DNA from: Saprospiraceae bacterium
GTDB lineage: Bacteria > Bacteroidota > Bacteroidia > Chitinophagales > Saprospiraceae
Direction: 5' to 3'
NCBI GenBank assembly: GCA_029262995.1
Contig: JAJCYH010000026.1
Location: 124,001 to 188,000 of the forward strand
DNA: 64,000 bases
The notes under the pieces are model-generated. The model worked only from the letters and a program-made list of their open reading frames with translations. It was not told the DNA's origin and did not search any database. Shown here one piece after another: positions 54,538 to 64,000 of this stretch (position 1 is its first letter; the number at the start of each line of letters is the position of its first letter). Position numbers and translations under genes: made by a program.

Positions 54538-56240
54538 AACTCCAGAAGATTATTACTCAGGGGTTTTTACTCTTCATTGTTTCTGTTTTCAATGTAATTA
54601 CATGCGCCTCTCAAAGTGCCTTTTTAGATTATAACCATCAAGGCTATACCATAGTAGACAGACTAAATCATTTACATAATACCTTTTCTCAAGAGCATTT
54701 CTCAACAAGGAAAATTAAAATGAATGCTCTAGCTGATAACTTAAAGTTAATTGATACACAAAGCTATTCGGCTATTGATCAAAGTGATATTTTATATTTG
54801 AAAAAAGAACTCAATGACCCTGAGTTATATACTATTGAAAATGCTGGCCTTTGGGGTTTGTTCTATCAAAATCCAGCCTACCTATATCAGCTTAAAACCG
54901 AAGATTTCAATATAAATGTAAATGCGTTTTTTAACTTTAGCACTGGACACGAACGTGAAGAAGATAAGTTTATATTTCTCAATAAAAGAGGAATAGAATT
55001 CTGGGGAGACCTTGATCAGAAACTATATTTCTATAGTGCTATTCATGAAAATCAAGCTAACTTTCTCAACTACATACAAACTTTTATAAATCAATATCAG
55101 ACTATTCCTGGTCAAGGGCACTACAAGCCTTATCAAAGTTCTTTAGTATCTGCGTTCAACGGATATGACTTTGCTAATGCAAAAGCCTATTTGGGATATC
55201 AAACTTCTCGCCATACAAATATTGAACTTGGTCACGGAAATCATTTCATTGGTAATGGTATTCGCTCTTTACTACTAAGTGATTTTTCTCATAATTATTT
55301 CTATTTCAGTTTTAATGTAAATGTCTGGAAACTAAATTACCAAAGCATCGTCTCTGAATTAAATCCTATTTCGTCAAGACAAACCTTAGGCAACACCGTT
55401 CTTCCTAAAAAGTATATGGCAACACATTATTTAAGTTTAAAACTAAATCCCAAATTTGAAATTGGCCTTTTCGAGTCTGTCGTGTTTTCACGAGAAAATC
55501 AATTTGAATTTCAATATTTAAATCCAGTAATTCTATACAGAACAGTCGAAGCATTGTTTGATAGTCCCGACAATGTACTTTTAGGCATAAACATTAATTG
55601 GATGATGTTACCAAGAACATCCGTTTATAGTCAACTACTCATAGACGAGTTAAAAACCTCAGAAATATTTTCAGGCAATGATTGGTGGGGAAATAAATGG
55701 GCCCTACAATTGGGTCTAAAGCATTTTGATCTTTTTAATATAGACCACCTTGATTTACAATTTGAATATAATAAAGTAAGACCCTTTACCTATTCACACA
55801 ACACTACAGTACAGGGCTTTAGTGATTTTGCATTAAGCAATTATTCTCACTTTAATCAGCCCTTGGCACATCCGCTTGGGTCAAATTTTTCAGAAGTTAT
55901 ATTTAGGTTAAGGTATCGACCAATTAACAGAATATATATTTCTACTCAGTACTTTTATACCAAAGTAGGTAGAAATCATTCAGAATTTAATTTTGGAAGA
56001 GATATCTTGTTAAACAATGAAAGTAGATCTAGTAATTTTGGCGTAAAGCATATACAGGGAGCTGAAAGTAAAATTACATCTCTTAATGTTAGTTTAAGTT
56101 ATAGAATTTTACACGACTTGTTCTTCGATATAAACTTAAGGTTTAGAACTGACGATAATGCAATACTTGGAAAAACAGAAACAAATTATACCGGAGTTGG
56201 ACTTCGTTATAATATTGAAAATAATAGCATAGATTATTAA
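54501..56240 (+). CDS. Wzi-like outer-membrane capsule assembly protein
   Basis: A 579-aa outer-membrane protein: signal peptide (to about residue 40; the ATG lies inside lpxK), then a beta-barrel. It has the stretch [20 protein letters not shown] and [16 protein letters not shown] resembling the Wzi/capsule assembly family, which helps attach polysaccharide to the surface. The C-terminus ends in alternating hydrophobic strands ([11 protein letters not shown]). Substrate unknown. Confidence 0.7.
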   Translation: MYKAVFIKFQSLKLQKIITQGFLLFIVSVFNVITCASQSAFLDYNHQGYTIVDRLNHLHNTFSQEHFSTRKIKMNALADNLKLIDTQSYSAIDQSDILYLKKELNDPELYTIENAGLWGLFYQNPAYLYQLKTEDFNINVNAFFNFSTGHEREEDKFIFLNKRGIEFWGDLDQKLYFYSAIHENQANFLNYIQTFINQYQTIPGQGHYKPYQSSLVSAFNGYDFANAKAYLGYQTSRHTNIELGHGNHFIGNGIRSLLLSDFSHNYFYFSFNVNVWKLNYQSIVSELNPISSRQTLGNTVLPKKYMATHYLSLKLNPKFEIGLFESVVFSRENQFEFQYLNPVILYRTVEALFDSPDNVLLGININWMMLPRTSVYSQLLIDELKTSEIFSGNDWWGNKWALQLGLKHFDLFNIDHLDLQFEYNKVRPFTYSHNTTVQGFSDFALSNYSHFNQPLAHPLGSNFSEVIFRLRYRPINRIYISTQYFYTKVGRNHSEFNFGRDILLNNESRSSNFGVKHIQGAESKITSLNVSLSYRILHDLFFDINLRFRTDDNAILGKTETNYTGVGLRYNIENNSIDY

Positions 56241-59200
56241 TGACATTAAGAGAAATAATTACTTCAAAAATTCTTGTCTTGGATGGCGCCATGGGAACTA
56301 TGATTCAGAGGCACAAGCTCAAAGAAGAAGATTATCGTGGCGAAAGATTTATTAACCATCCTTCTGACCTAAAGGGTAACAATGAACTGTTATCTATAAT
56401 TAGGCCTGATATTATTTCAAATATTCACAATGAATATCTGAAAGCTGGAGCAGATATTATCGAAACGAACACTTTTAATGCAACATCTGTTTCGCAGAAT
56501 GATTACAATCTTTCAGAGTTAGCTTACGAATTAAATCTCCAATCCGCTAAACTCGCTAAGGAACAAGCACAAATATATTCTGGCATTACTCCGGATAAAC
56601 CAAGGTTTGTTGCCGGTGCAATAGGTCCAACAAACAAAACGGCTTCCATTTCCCCTGATGTAAATGATCCCGGATATCGAGGAGTTGACTTTGATGAATT
56701 AGTTAGCGCCTATCTTGAACAGGTCAATGGATTAATCGATGGAGGTTCAGATCTCCTATTGGTAGAAACAATCTTTGATACTCTCAATGCCAAAGCTGCT
56801 CTGTATGCAATCGATATGGCCTTTGAAAACAAAAACACTTCCCTCCCTATAATGGTTTCTGGCACTATTACTGATGCAAGTGGAAGAACCCTAAGTGGAC
56901 AGACGGTTGAAGCTTTTTGGATTTCAATAAAACATGCAAATCTCTTTAGTATAGGCCTTAATTGTGCCTTAGGAGCACAAGAGATGAGACCCCATATCAA
57001 AACGCTTTCATCAATGGCCAATTGCTACATTAGTGCATACCCCAATGCAGGCTTGCCAAATGAACTGGGAGAATATGATCAAGGCGCCGAAGAAATGCAA
57101 AACTATATCAAAGGTTTCGCATCTGATGGATTGGTAAATATCATTGGTGGTTGCTGTGGTACTACACCAGAACACATAAAGGCAATGAGTGAGGCAGTGA
57201 TTGGCGTGAAACCTCGTAAGCCATCTGTAAGAACACAACTGTCACAATTTTCAGGACTGGAACCTCTCATTGTTCGTGATAATATGAACTTTATTAATGT
57301 GGGAGAGAGAACCAATGTTACTGGGTCCAAAAAATTTGCTCGTCTTATAAAGGAAGGTAATTATCAGGAAGCTTGTTCTGTAGCTCTTCAACAGGTAGAA
57401 GGAGGTGCACAAATTATTGACATAAACATGGATGATGGTTTGCTTGACGCAAAAAAGGAAATGAAAAACTTTCTCAATATCATTATGTCCGAACCTGACA
57501 TCGCTCGCCTTCCTGTTATGATTGATTCCTCAAGGTTTGATGTTATCGTCGAAGGCTTAAAATGTGTTCAAGGCAAATGTATTGTTAATTCCATATCACT
57601 TAAAGAAGGAGAGTCGGCATTCATTGAGCAGGCAAAAATTGTAAAACGCTTCGGAGCCGCTGTTGTCGTTATGGCCTTTGATGAAAAAGGACAAGCTGAA
57701 ACATCTGATCGTAAAGTGAGTATTTGTAAAAGGGCATATGACATATTAGTCAATAAGCTCAACTTTTTGCCTCAGGACATAATATTTGATCCAAACATAT
57801 TTGCTGTTGCAACAGGAATCTCTGAACATAACGAATATGCAATCAACTATTTAGAATCTGTTAAAATAATAAAGAAAGAATGCCCTGGTTCCTTGATATC
57901 AGGAGGTGTGAGTAATATATCTTTTTCCTTCAGGGGAAATAACCCTGTTCGGGAAGCCATGCACTCTGCGTTTCTCTATCACGCCATTCAAGCCGGAATG
58001 GACATGGGTATTGTAAATGCAGGTATGGTTGAAATTTATGAACAAATTCCTAATCAATTGCTAACACTTGTAGAAGATGTGCTTTTCAATAAAAACGAAA
58101 ACGCCACTGAGGCATTGACAGAGTATGCTTCTACTCACAGTTCAGGAGGACGAAAACTTGAAAGAAACCTTGAGTGGAGAAACGAAAGTATAGAAAATAG
58201 ATTAACCCACGCATTGGTAAAGGGAATTACAGAATATATCATTGAAGACACTATTGAAGCTCACGAAAAATATAATAATCCTCTTTTAGTAATAGAAGGA
58301 CCACTAATGGATGGAATGAATGTCGTTGGCAGATTGTTTGGAGAAGGTAAAATGTTTTTACCCCAAGTCGTGAAAAGTGCACGAGTTATGAAACAATCTG
58401 TAGCCTATCTGACGCCTATTCTCGAAAGAGAAAAACTATCTGGTCAACGAACACAAAAAGGAAAAATACTCTTAGCTACCGTTAAAGGTGATGTTCATGA
58501 TATTGGTAAAAATATAGTTGGTGTTGTCTTAGCATGCAATAATTATGATATTGTCGACTTAGGGGTTATGGTCCGGGGAGATAAAATCTTAAAAGCTGCT
58601 ATAGAAAATAATGTAGATATTATTGGTCTTAGTGGTTTGATTACGCCGTCATTAGACGAAATGGTTTCTGTTGCTCAAGAAATGGAAAGACTTAATTTTA
58701 CCAAACCCCTATTAATCGGTGGAGCCACAACATCTGCACTACATACCGCTCTTAAAATAGAACCGCATTATACTGGAGACGTTGTTCATGTTTTAGATGC
58801 CTCAAAATCTGTATCCGTATGTTCACAGTTGTTAAATAGTGATGAAATAATAAGAAAAAACTATAGCCATAGCGTTAAGGAATCACATGAGGCAATTAGA
58901 AAAAGAAGAAGCCAAAGGGATAGTTTCACCAAATTTGTAAGCATAGATTTTGCAAGAGCTAATCCCTTTATCATTGACTGGGCTAATTATAAGAACAAAA
59001 CACCCAAGTTCTTGGGTATAAAATCATATGAAAACTACCCTATTGAAAAGCTGGTTGACTTTATTGACTGGACTCCTTTTTTTACAAGCTGGCAACTTAA
59101 GGGGAAATATCCCAAAATATTTGATGATCAATATGTAGGGGAAGAAGCGCGAAATCTCTTTAATGACGCTCAAAGTATGCTAAGGAGAATTATTGATGAA

Positions 59201-59905
59201 AGCTGGTTAACAGCAAAGGCTTGCTTTGGCATTTTTAATGCAAATAGCGATCAAAAAGATAATGTCCTTATATACAACACCAAAGCCGAAGAAATAGAAA
59301 GATTATGCTTTTTAAGACAACAAACCAAAAAGGCTGAGGGTCTTCCATATTATTGCCTTTCTGACTTTATCGCACCCAAAGACCTTGGTCAGACAGACTA
59401 CATCGGTGCCTTTGCAGTAACCGCTGGAATTGGTATAGAGAAATGGGTGAAACACTTCGAAGCGCAACATGATGATTATTCTGCAATCCTCCTAAAGGCT
59501 TTAGCGGACCGGTTAGCGGAAGCTTTTGCTGAACATCTGCACAAAGAAGTAAGGACTTCACACTGGGCCTATGCAGAATCAGAAATTTTGGACAATGACG
59601 CTCTAATTAAAGAAAAATATCTAGGAATTAGACCTGCTCCAGGCTATCCTGCATGTCCAGAACACAGTGAAAAGGAGAAACTTTTCAGACTTCTAGATGT
59701 AAAAAATACAATTGGCATTTCTTTGACCGAGTCTTTTGCTATGTATCCTGCCGCTTCTGTTAGCGGTTGGTATTTTGCAAATGAAAACTCTAAATACTTT
59801 GGGATCAATAAAATAGCCGAGGACCAATTACAAGATTATGCTGAAAGAAAGCAAATAGATCTCGATCTGGCTAAGAAACAAATGCCTTATCTACTATCTT
59901 TATGA
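56240..59905 (+). CDS. metH: Cobalamin-dependent methionine synthase
   Basis: A 1221-aa enzyme transferring a methyl group from methyltetrahydrofolate to homocysteine via methylcobalamin. Order: homocysteine-binding domain ([12 protein letters not shown]; zinc site [14 protein letters not shown]), pterin-binding domain ([18 protein letters not shown] ...), cobalamin domain with base-off [14 protein letters not shown], and the activation domain ending in [12 protein letters not shown]. All four modules are present and full length. It overlaps the previous gene's stop (TAATG). No cobalamin riboswitch was found. Confidence 0.96.
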   Translation: MTLREIITSKILVLDGAMGTMIQRHKLKEEDYRGERFINHPSDLKGNNELLSIIRPDIISNIHNEYLKAGADIIETNTFNATSVSQNDYNLSELAYELNLQSAKLAKEQAQIYSGITPDKPRFVAGAIGPTNKTASISPDVNDPGYRGVDFDELVSAYLEQVNGLIDGGSDLLLVETIFDTLNAKAALYAIDMAFENKNTSLPIMVSGTITDASGRTLSGQTVEAFWISIKHANLFSIGLNCALGAQEMRPHIKTLSSMANCYISAYPNAGLPNELGEYDQGAEEMQNYIKGFASDGLVNIIGGCCGTTPEHIKAMSEAVIGVKPRKPSVRTQLSQFSGLEPLIVRDNMNFINVGERTNVTGSKKFARLIKEGNYQEACSVALQQVEGGAQIIDINMDDGLLDAKKEMKNFLNIIMSEPDIARLPVMIDSSRFDVIVEGLKCVQGKCIVNSISLKEGESAFIEQAKIVKRFGAAVVVMAFDEKGQAETSDRKVSICKRAYDILVNKLNFLPQDIIFDPNIFAVATGISEHNEYAINYLESVKIIKKECPGSLISGGVSNISFSFRGNNPVREAMHSAFLYHAIQAGMDMGIVNAGMVEIYEQIPNQLLTLVEDVLFNKNENATEALTEYASTHSSGGRKLERNLEWRNESIENRLTHALVKGITEYIIEDTIEAHEKYNNPLLVIEGPLMDGMNVVGRLFGEGKMFLPQVVKSARVMKQSVAYLTPILEREKLSGQRTQKGKILLATVKGDVHDIGKNIVGVVLACNNYDIVDLGVMVRGDKILKAAIENNVDIIGLSGLITPSLDEMVSVAQEMERLNFTKPLLIGGATTSALHTALKIEPHYTGDVVHVLDASKSVSVCSQLLNSDEIIRKNYSHSVKESHEAIRKRRSQRDSFTKFVSIDFARANPFIIDWANYKNKTPKFLGIKSYENYPIEKLVDFIDWTPFFTSWQLKGKYPKIFDDQYVGEEARNLFNDAQSMLRRIIDESWLTAKACFGIFNANSDQKDNVLIYNTKAEEIERLCFLRQQTKKAEGLPYYCLSDFIAPKDLGQTDYIGAFAVTAGIGIEKWVKHFEAQHDDYSAILLKALADRLAEAFAEHLHKEVRTSHWAYAESEILDNDALIKEKYLGIRPAPGYPACPEHSEKEKLFRLLDVKNTIGISLTESFAMYPAASVSGWYFANENSKYFGINKIAEDQLQDYAERKQIDLDLAKKQMPYLLSL

Positions 59906-59956
59906 TATAATCCTTGTTAGCTTTAAGCTTTCTATATGCAATAATTAAATTTGTTT

Positions 59957-61048
59957 ATGCCTCTTGACAATGACACAGACATTTCTTTAAAGCAGTTGAT
60001 CCTAAACATCAAAGAGTATCTGTCTTATTTTATGCTGCGATGGAAATCGATAGCTTCCGTTTCTGTTATTGTAGCACTTTTATTCCTTTTGTATAACCTT
60101 GGTCAGGAAAAGCGTTATTCTGCAAGCCTTTCGTTTATGTTAAACGTTGATGAACGAGGACTAAGCAGTGGCGTTTCGTCATTATTGGGTCAACTTGGTT
60201 TTGGCATTCCGGGTACAGAAACCAATTTTGACAAAATAATGGAACTTTCACGCGCTAGAGCAATAAGTCAAAGTGCTTTTTTTGACACTATAAAGATTAA
60301 TAACAATAAAGATCTATTAGCCAATTTACTTATTGATGAGTTAGAAAAAATTGATAAGTGGAGCCATACTGGCTTGCTTTCATTCTCTGATGACACTCTA
60401 TCTTTAGATGGCTTTCGGTTTTCACATGACTCTGTTCCTTCGTTTACAGTACTAGAAAACAAAGCATTAAAACATCTTCATACAATACTTGTCGGCGATA
60501 AGAAAAATAAACCACTATTCATTTCTAACTACGATGAACTTACCGGCATCATGTATTTAACAATGAGCTCAAGTAACGAAGCCTTATCAATTTCCATTGT
60601 AATAACCATGTATGAAAAATTAAGTAAGTACTATATTGACAAATCCACAGAAAAACAAAAATATGAACACGACATAATTCAAGAGAAATATGACTCTATT
60701 AATTATGCTTTGGGGAATGTTCAATATCGCCTAGCTGCTTTTGAAGACAGCAATCTAGACATTTATAGAAAAATAGACATCCTCCAAAAAAACAAACTCA
60801 AGGTAGAAGAACAAAAATTACTTATCATGAGTGGTAAAGCCGAAGAACAATTGCAAATAGCTAAAATTACATTAGAAAACAAAACGCCATACATACAGGT
60901 AATTGATCTTCCGATTGGTCCTATTAAGCCAGATAACCCTTCCTTAATATACTATTTTGTTATCGGATTAATCACGGGTATTACGCTCTCTCTCATTTGG
61001 TTAGGAGGAGGTAAAATGTATCGGGATATTCTTTCTCCAGAAAATTAA
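59957..61048 (+). CDS. Wzz-type polysaccharide chain-length determinant
   Basis: A 363-aa protein with two membrane helices (about 30-50 and about 330-352) flanking a long extracytoplasmic part. The part between includes a coiled-coil section (about 225-315), typical of Wzz/chain-length proteins. The second helix is preceded by a Pro-rich PIKPDNPSL motif near the membrane (IDLPIGPIKPDNPSLIYYF). No tyrosine-kinase domain is fused. It opens a polysaccharide cluster of at least four genes. The ATG at 59957 is preferred over a Met two codons upstream. Confidence 0.8.
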   Translation: MPLDNDTDISLKQLILNIKEYLSYFMLRWKSIASVSVIVALLFLLYNLGQEKRYSASLSFMLNVDERGLSSGVSSLLGQLGFGIPGTETNFDKIMELSRARAISQSAFFDTIKINNNKDLLANLLIDELEKIDKWSHTGLLSFSDDTLSLDGFRFSHDSVPSFTVLENKALKHLHTILVGDKKNKPLFISNYDELTGIMYLTMSSSNEALSISIVITMYEKLSKYYIDKSTEKQKYEHDIIQEKYDSINYALGNVQYRLAAFEDSNLDIYRKIDILQKNKLKVEEQKLLIMSGKAEEQLQIAKITLENKTPYIQVIDLPIGPIKPDNPSLIYYFVIGLITGITLSLIWLGGGKMYRDILSPEN

Positions 61049-61051
61049 TCT

Positions 61052-61648
61052 ATGGAAAATATACATCCTATATTTGATCAGCTAATTTCAAGAAGCGATA
61101 AAGAAGAGTTCTTAAATCAAAGAGCAAAAGTACTTTGGTTTACCGGTCTATCAGGGTCAGGAAAAAGCACAATTGCTTCTGCCCTTGAAAAACTCTTGTT
61201 TTCAAAAGGGTACTTATCTCAGGTTTTGGATGGTGATAACACACGTTCTGGAATAAACAGCAACCTGGGTTTTGACCTTAATGACCGTACTGAAAATATA
61301 CGACGAATTGCAGAAATAAGTAAACTGTTCCTTGATACTGGATTAATCTGCATAAATAGTTTTGTAAGTCCAACAATTGAAATAAGAAAACTTGCTAAAG
61401 AAATTATTGGCAAAGAAAATTTCATTGAAATTTATGTGAACACCCCGTTGGAAGTATGTGAAAAAAGAGATGTAAAGGGTCTATATAAAAAAGCAAGATC
61501 AGGAGAAATTAAATCTTTTACAGGCATTGATTCTCCTTTTGAAGCACCTATCAATCCTTCCCTAGAAATATTAACGGATGGTCAAAGTGTAGAGGAAAGT
61601 GTTGAACAAGTACTTGAATATATTTTACCTCATATTTCTCTTGGATAA
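61052..61648 (+). CDS. cysC: Adenylylsulfate kinase
   Basis: A 198-aa kinase making PAPS from APS and ATP. P-loop GLSGSGKST (32-40), DGDNTRSGINSNLGF, ENIRRIAEISKLF and FIEIYVNTPLEVCEKRD, KGLYKKARSGEIKSFTGID. No fused ATP sulfurylase. Its position between Wzz-like and FemAB-like genes, with no cys operon nearby, suggests that PAPS is made for sulfation of the polysaccharide. Confidence 0.93.
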   Translation: MENIHPIFDQLISRSDKEEFLNQRAKVLWFTGLSGSGKSTIASALEKLLFSKGYLSQVLDGDNTRSGINSNLGFDLNDRTENIRRIAEISKLFLDTGLICINSFVSPTIEIRKLAKEIIGKENFIEIYVNTPLEVCEKRDVKGLYKKARSGEIKSFTGIDSPFEAPINPSLEILTDGQSVEESVEQVLEYILPHISLG

Positions 61649-61657
61649 TCTAACATT

Positions 61658-62605
61658 TTGTATCAAACAAATAAAGAAGAATTTCGGGCACTTTCTAAAA
61701 AGCATAAGATCCCAATACAGTTCACACCTGAATGGATGGACGCCGTTTGTATTAAAGGTGATTGGGATGTAGCAATAACCAAAGATAATAAAGGCAACTG
61801 GTCTGGAATTCTGGTATATCACTATAGAAAGATATTCGGTATTAAGATTATTCTAATGCCCTCTATGACATTCTACAATGGCATATATTTCTTTTACCCA
61901 GATAATATCACCCCTTACAAAAAAACGGGATTCGAAAACAAGGTGTGTGAAATACTGATTGCTCAACTTCCTAAGCATCACTTCTATTATCAACAGTTTC
62001 ACCATTCATTCACTAACTGGAGTCCTCTCTTTTGGAATAAATTTAAACAAACAACACGTTATACTTATATTATTGATTCTAGTAAACAGTTGTTGAAGTT
62101 AGAAGAACTAAAACCATCACTTAAACGAAATATAGTGAACGCATCCCAGGTATGTGAGATTACAAAATCCACCTTCGATGCGTTTTGGCTTGCTTTAGAT
62201 TCTTGTTATAAAAACAGAAGTATTCCTTTTTCAAAAGCAGTGATGTTACGAATTAATAAGAACTTAGAAAACAAAGAAAACTGCTTGTTCTACCTATGTA
62301 AAGAGAAATCAACTGGATCAATACTAGCTGGGAGCTTTATCGTAAATGATCAAATATCTAGCTATTACGTTGCTGGTTTTTATAATCCTGAAAGGAAAGA
62401 TATTTCAGGAATTAGCTACTTGTTGTGGCATCATATCGAAAACAACAATCGCCTCATTTTTGATTTTGAAGGAAGTATGATCCAAAACATTGAATTCTTC
62501 TTTCGAGGCTTTGGTGCTACCTTAACTCCAGTCTCAAGAATTTGGAAATGCAACTCGTCTTTACTCAAACTCCTTTTCAAAATCAAATTTAAAGACTTAT
62601 TATAA
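61658..62605 (+). CDS. FemAB / GNAT-like acyltransferase
   Basis: A 315-aa protein of the FemAB-like GNAT-fold type: IQFTPEWMDAVC at the start (FxTxEWLxAxx-like) and a middle helix SLKRNIVNASQ. The C-terminal half has LAGSFIVNDQISSYYVAGFYNPE, SYLLWHHIENNNRLIFDFEGS and FFRGFGATLTPVSR, a typical FemAB ending. It would transfer an acyl or aminoacyl group onto a sugar. Start is a TTG at 61658; later in-frame ATGs would remove the conserved first strand. Confidence 0.7.
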   Translation: MYQTNKEEFRALSKKHKIPIQFTPEWMDAVCIKGDWDVAITKDNKGNWSGILVYHYRKIFGIKIILMPSMTFYNGIYFFYPDNITPYKKTGFENKVCEILIAQLPKHHFYYQQFHHSFTNWSPLFWNKFKQTTRYTYIIDSSKQLLKLEELKPSLKRNIVNASQVCEITKSTFDAFWLALDSCYKNRSIPFSKAVMLRINKNLENKENCLFYLCKEKSTGSILAGSFIVNDQISSYYVAGFYNPERKDISGISYLLWHHIENNNRLIFDFEGSMIQNIEFFFRGFGATLTPVSRIWKCNSSLLKLLFKIKFKDLL

Positions 62606-62609
62606 ATAT

Positions 62610-63704
62610 ATGTCTAGCTCTATCAATTTAGTTGAAAGTCTCGGAGGGACAAAAACCCTAGAGCATGCACTAGATAAAAATCTGAATTGGATCAAATTGA
62701 GCTTTCAGGTTAACAACAATCTAGGTTCTTCGGCTCATCAAACGATAAGTGGGAAGTGGTCAATTTCTTATCCAGAAACAACTGGCTACTTAGTGCCTAC
62801 GTTATTGTCTGCCTCTTTGTACAAGGATGATGAAGAATTAAGTCAACTTGCACATAGACAGTTAATATATTTTAAATCAATTAACTCTATTGATGGTGGA
62901 TTCTATTCCAACAATCAAAAAAACAAAAAACTTTTCTTCGATAACTCTCAAATTCAATTTGGACTTATTGCTTTATATAAGTTGAATAATGATCAGATCA
63001 AAAACACATTGATTGACAATTACAATTGGTTACTTGAGCAAATAGAACCCGATAAGCCAATAATAAATAATAGTTATAAAACCGATTACATTCCTTCTTA
63101 CTTTAGTAGAAGCTGTTGGGCATTACTTGAAACAGAACAGGTTTTAAATATTGACCACAGCCACAAAACATATTCTCTATTAGATTTGGTCAAAAATAAA
63201 AAAAATAAAAATCACAGTTTTAAATCCTGGAGCTTTGATGGTCGTGACCGCGCATTTTCTCACTCAATCATATATGCCTTTAGAGGACTCTTGGAGTCCG
63301 CGATTATCTTAAAAGATCAAACTCTTATAGATCAAACTCTTGATAGTGTCAAATATATAAATCAAGAAATAGTACCAAAATTTAAAAATCAGTTGTGGGG
63401 GTCATATGACCAAAAATGGAAACCTGATACAAGCTATATTTGCAGTGTAGGAAATGCCCAATTTTGCTTGCTTCTTTTATTAAGTTATAAAATTACCGAT
63501 GATCCTTCTTATCTAAAAAACATAGTCGCTTTAGCTAGGCCCTTAATCTCGTCTCAAAATAATATTTTGAATTCACAAAAAGGTGCACTCCCTTCCTCAA
63601 TTCCTATCTGGGGTAAATATCAAAGATTCAATTATACAAACTGGACACAAAAGTTTTATACGGACCTGCTATTAAGTTTACTTAGTTTTCAGATTCAAAA
63701 ATAA
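62610..63704 (+). CDS. Alpha/alpha-barrel-type protein of the polysaccharide cluster
   Basis: A 364-aa soluble protein of alternating helices with repeated WSISYPETTGYLVPTLL, SCWALLETEQ and FNYTNWTQKFYTDLLLSLL motifs. These resemble six-hairpin glycosidase or terpenoid-cyclase-like toroids found in polysaccharide loci. No catalytic residues can be named with confidence. It could modify or cleave the polysaccharide. Its 3' end overlaps the convergent partial gene by 23 nt. Confidence 0.65.
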   Translation: MSSSINLVESLGGTKTLEHALDKNLNWIKLSFQVNNNLGSSAHQTISGKWSISYPETTGYLVPTLLSASLYKDDEELSQLAHRQLIYFKSINSIDGGFYSNNQKNKKLFFDNSQIQFGLIALYKLNNDQIKNTLIDNYNWLLEQIEPDKPIINNSYKTDYIPSYFSRSCWALLETEQVLNIDHSHKTYSLLDLVKNKKNKNHSFKSWSFDGRDRAFSHSIIYAFRGLLESAIILKDQTLIDQTLDSVKYINQEIVPKFKNQLWGSYDQKWKPDTSYICSVGNAQFCLLLLLSYKITDDPSYLKNIVALARPLISSQNNILNSQKGALPSSIPIWGKYQRFNYTNWTQKFYTDLLLSLLSFQIQK

Positions 63705-64000
63705 ACGGCTCTCCTACGATGTTGTGTGCATTATATGAATAATAGGAAAGAACAAAATATCTATACTTATCAATATTATATACAGGATTATTGTAGTAAT
63801 GATTCTCCCCGATTATTATCCCTTTTCGATCACGCTCTAAAAAATCTAAAAAGTTTATTCTTATTTTAAGTGGTAAAAGATCCAACAACCGATGATAGAA
63901 AGAATGATTGGCTCCTCTTAGAATTAAAGTATATAAGAGGTCGGGTTTAGCACTTACTCTAACAACAATATTTGTTTGATTTACATCCTCTCCTTTGGTA
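63682..64000 (-). CDS. Partial gene, cut by the window edge
   Basis: A minus-strand frame is open from the window edge to the stop at 63682-63684, about 105 codons. The readable part (NIVVRVSAKPDLLYTLILRG, GANHSFYHRLLDLLPLKIRI, DRKGIIIGENHYYN) looks coding, with ordinary amino-acid use. No family is recognised. It converges on the preceding gene and overlaps it by 23 nt, which is unusual but possible. Confidence 0.5.
   Translation of the reverse strand, partial: TKGEDVNQTNIVVRVSAKPDLLYTLILRGANHSFYHRLLDLLPLKIRINFLDFLERDRKGIIIGENHYYNNPVYNIDKYRYFVLSYYSYNAHNIVGEPFIFESEN

Overview
The window is AT-rich chromosomal DNA of a member of the phylum Bacteroidota, probably the Saprospiria or a nearby class. 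The evidence is type IX secretion sorting domains, a PorZ-like protein, SprB-type repeats, DUF4468 and DUF2851 genes, the mreBCD-pbp2 cluster, and promoters of the TTTG / TAnnTTTG type. The class-level placement is inference. One tRNA (Cys, GCA) was found and no rRNA.

Layout. 1-6.4 kb: a Cys/Met-metabolism PLP enzyme, xerD, an Ig-like lipoprotein overlapping lptB, two small lipoproteins, and dinB on the other strand. 6.5-11 kb: a T9SS-sorted serine hydrolase, then a decaying accessory island. The island holds a gene with two in-frame stops, hairpins that could belong to a small RNA, an ISXO2-like transposase broken by three frameshifts, and an intact small gene coupled to dinD. 11-17.5 kb (minus strand): a TonB-receptor-like barrel, a PpiD-type foldase and a thioredoxin lipoprotein. 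17.5-23 kb (minus strand): a surface-polysaccharide operon with an aminotransferase, a Wzy-like polymerase, a sulfotransferase, manC and a glycosyltransferase. 23-31.4 kb: thioredoxin, exonuclease III, radA, a TonB-receptor remnant, two convergent DUF1761 paralogues, a GT39 enzyme and a SprB-repeat protein.

31.4-41.6 kb is a second accessory region. It holds a sorting-domain remnant, a PadR regulator with its membrane partner, an ATPase fragment, and an abiE-type toxin-antitoxin operon whose toxin is cut by an IS21 remnant. These are followed by an unknown 413-aa protein, a short orphan protein resembling the STY4851/ECs_5259 (DruH-like) family, and an HTH plus nucleotidyltransferase pair with palindromic operators. 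Between a DUF4468 gene and tRNA-Cys lies the most unusual feature of the window: a tandem array of six directly abutting hairpin pairs. The loop of the second hairpin is conserved while the stems change on both sides together. I do not recognise this element.

41.7-64 kb is mostly core: PorZ-like, nadD, dnaN, a non-catalytic M16 peptidase homologue, mreB-mreC-mreD-pbp2-folA, DUF2851, lpxK, a Wzi-like barrel and metH. It ends in a second polysaccharide cluster (Wzz-like, cysC, a FemAB/GNAT-like protein, an alpha/alpha-barrel-like protein). CysC here and the sulfotransferase at 20 kb together suggest that the surface polysaccharide is sulfated.
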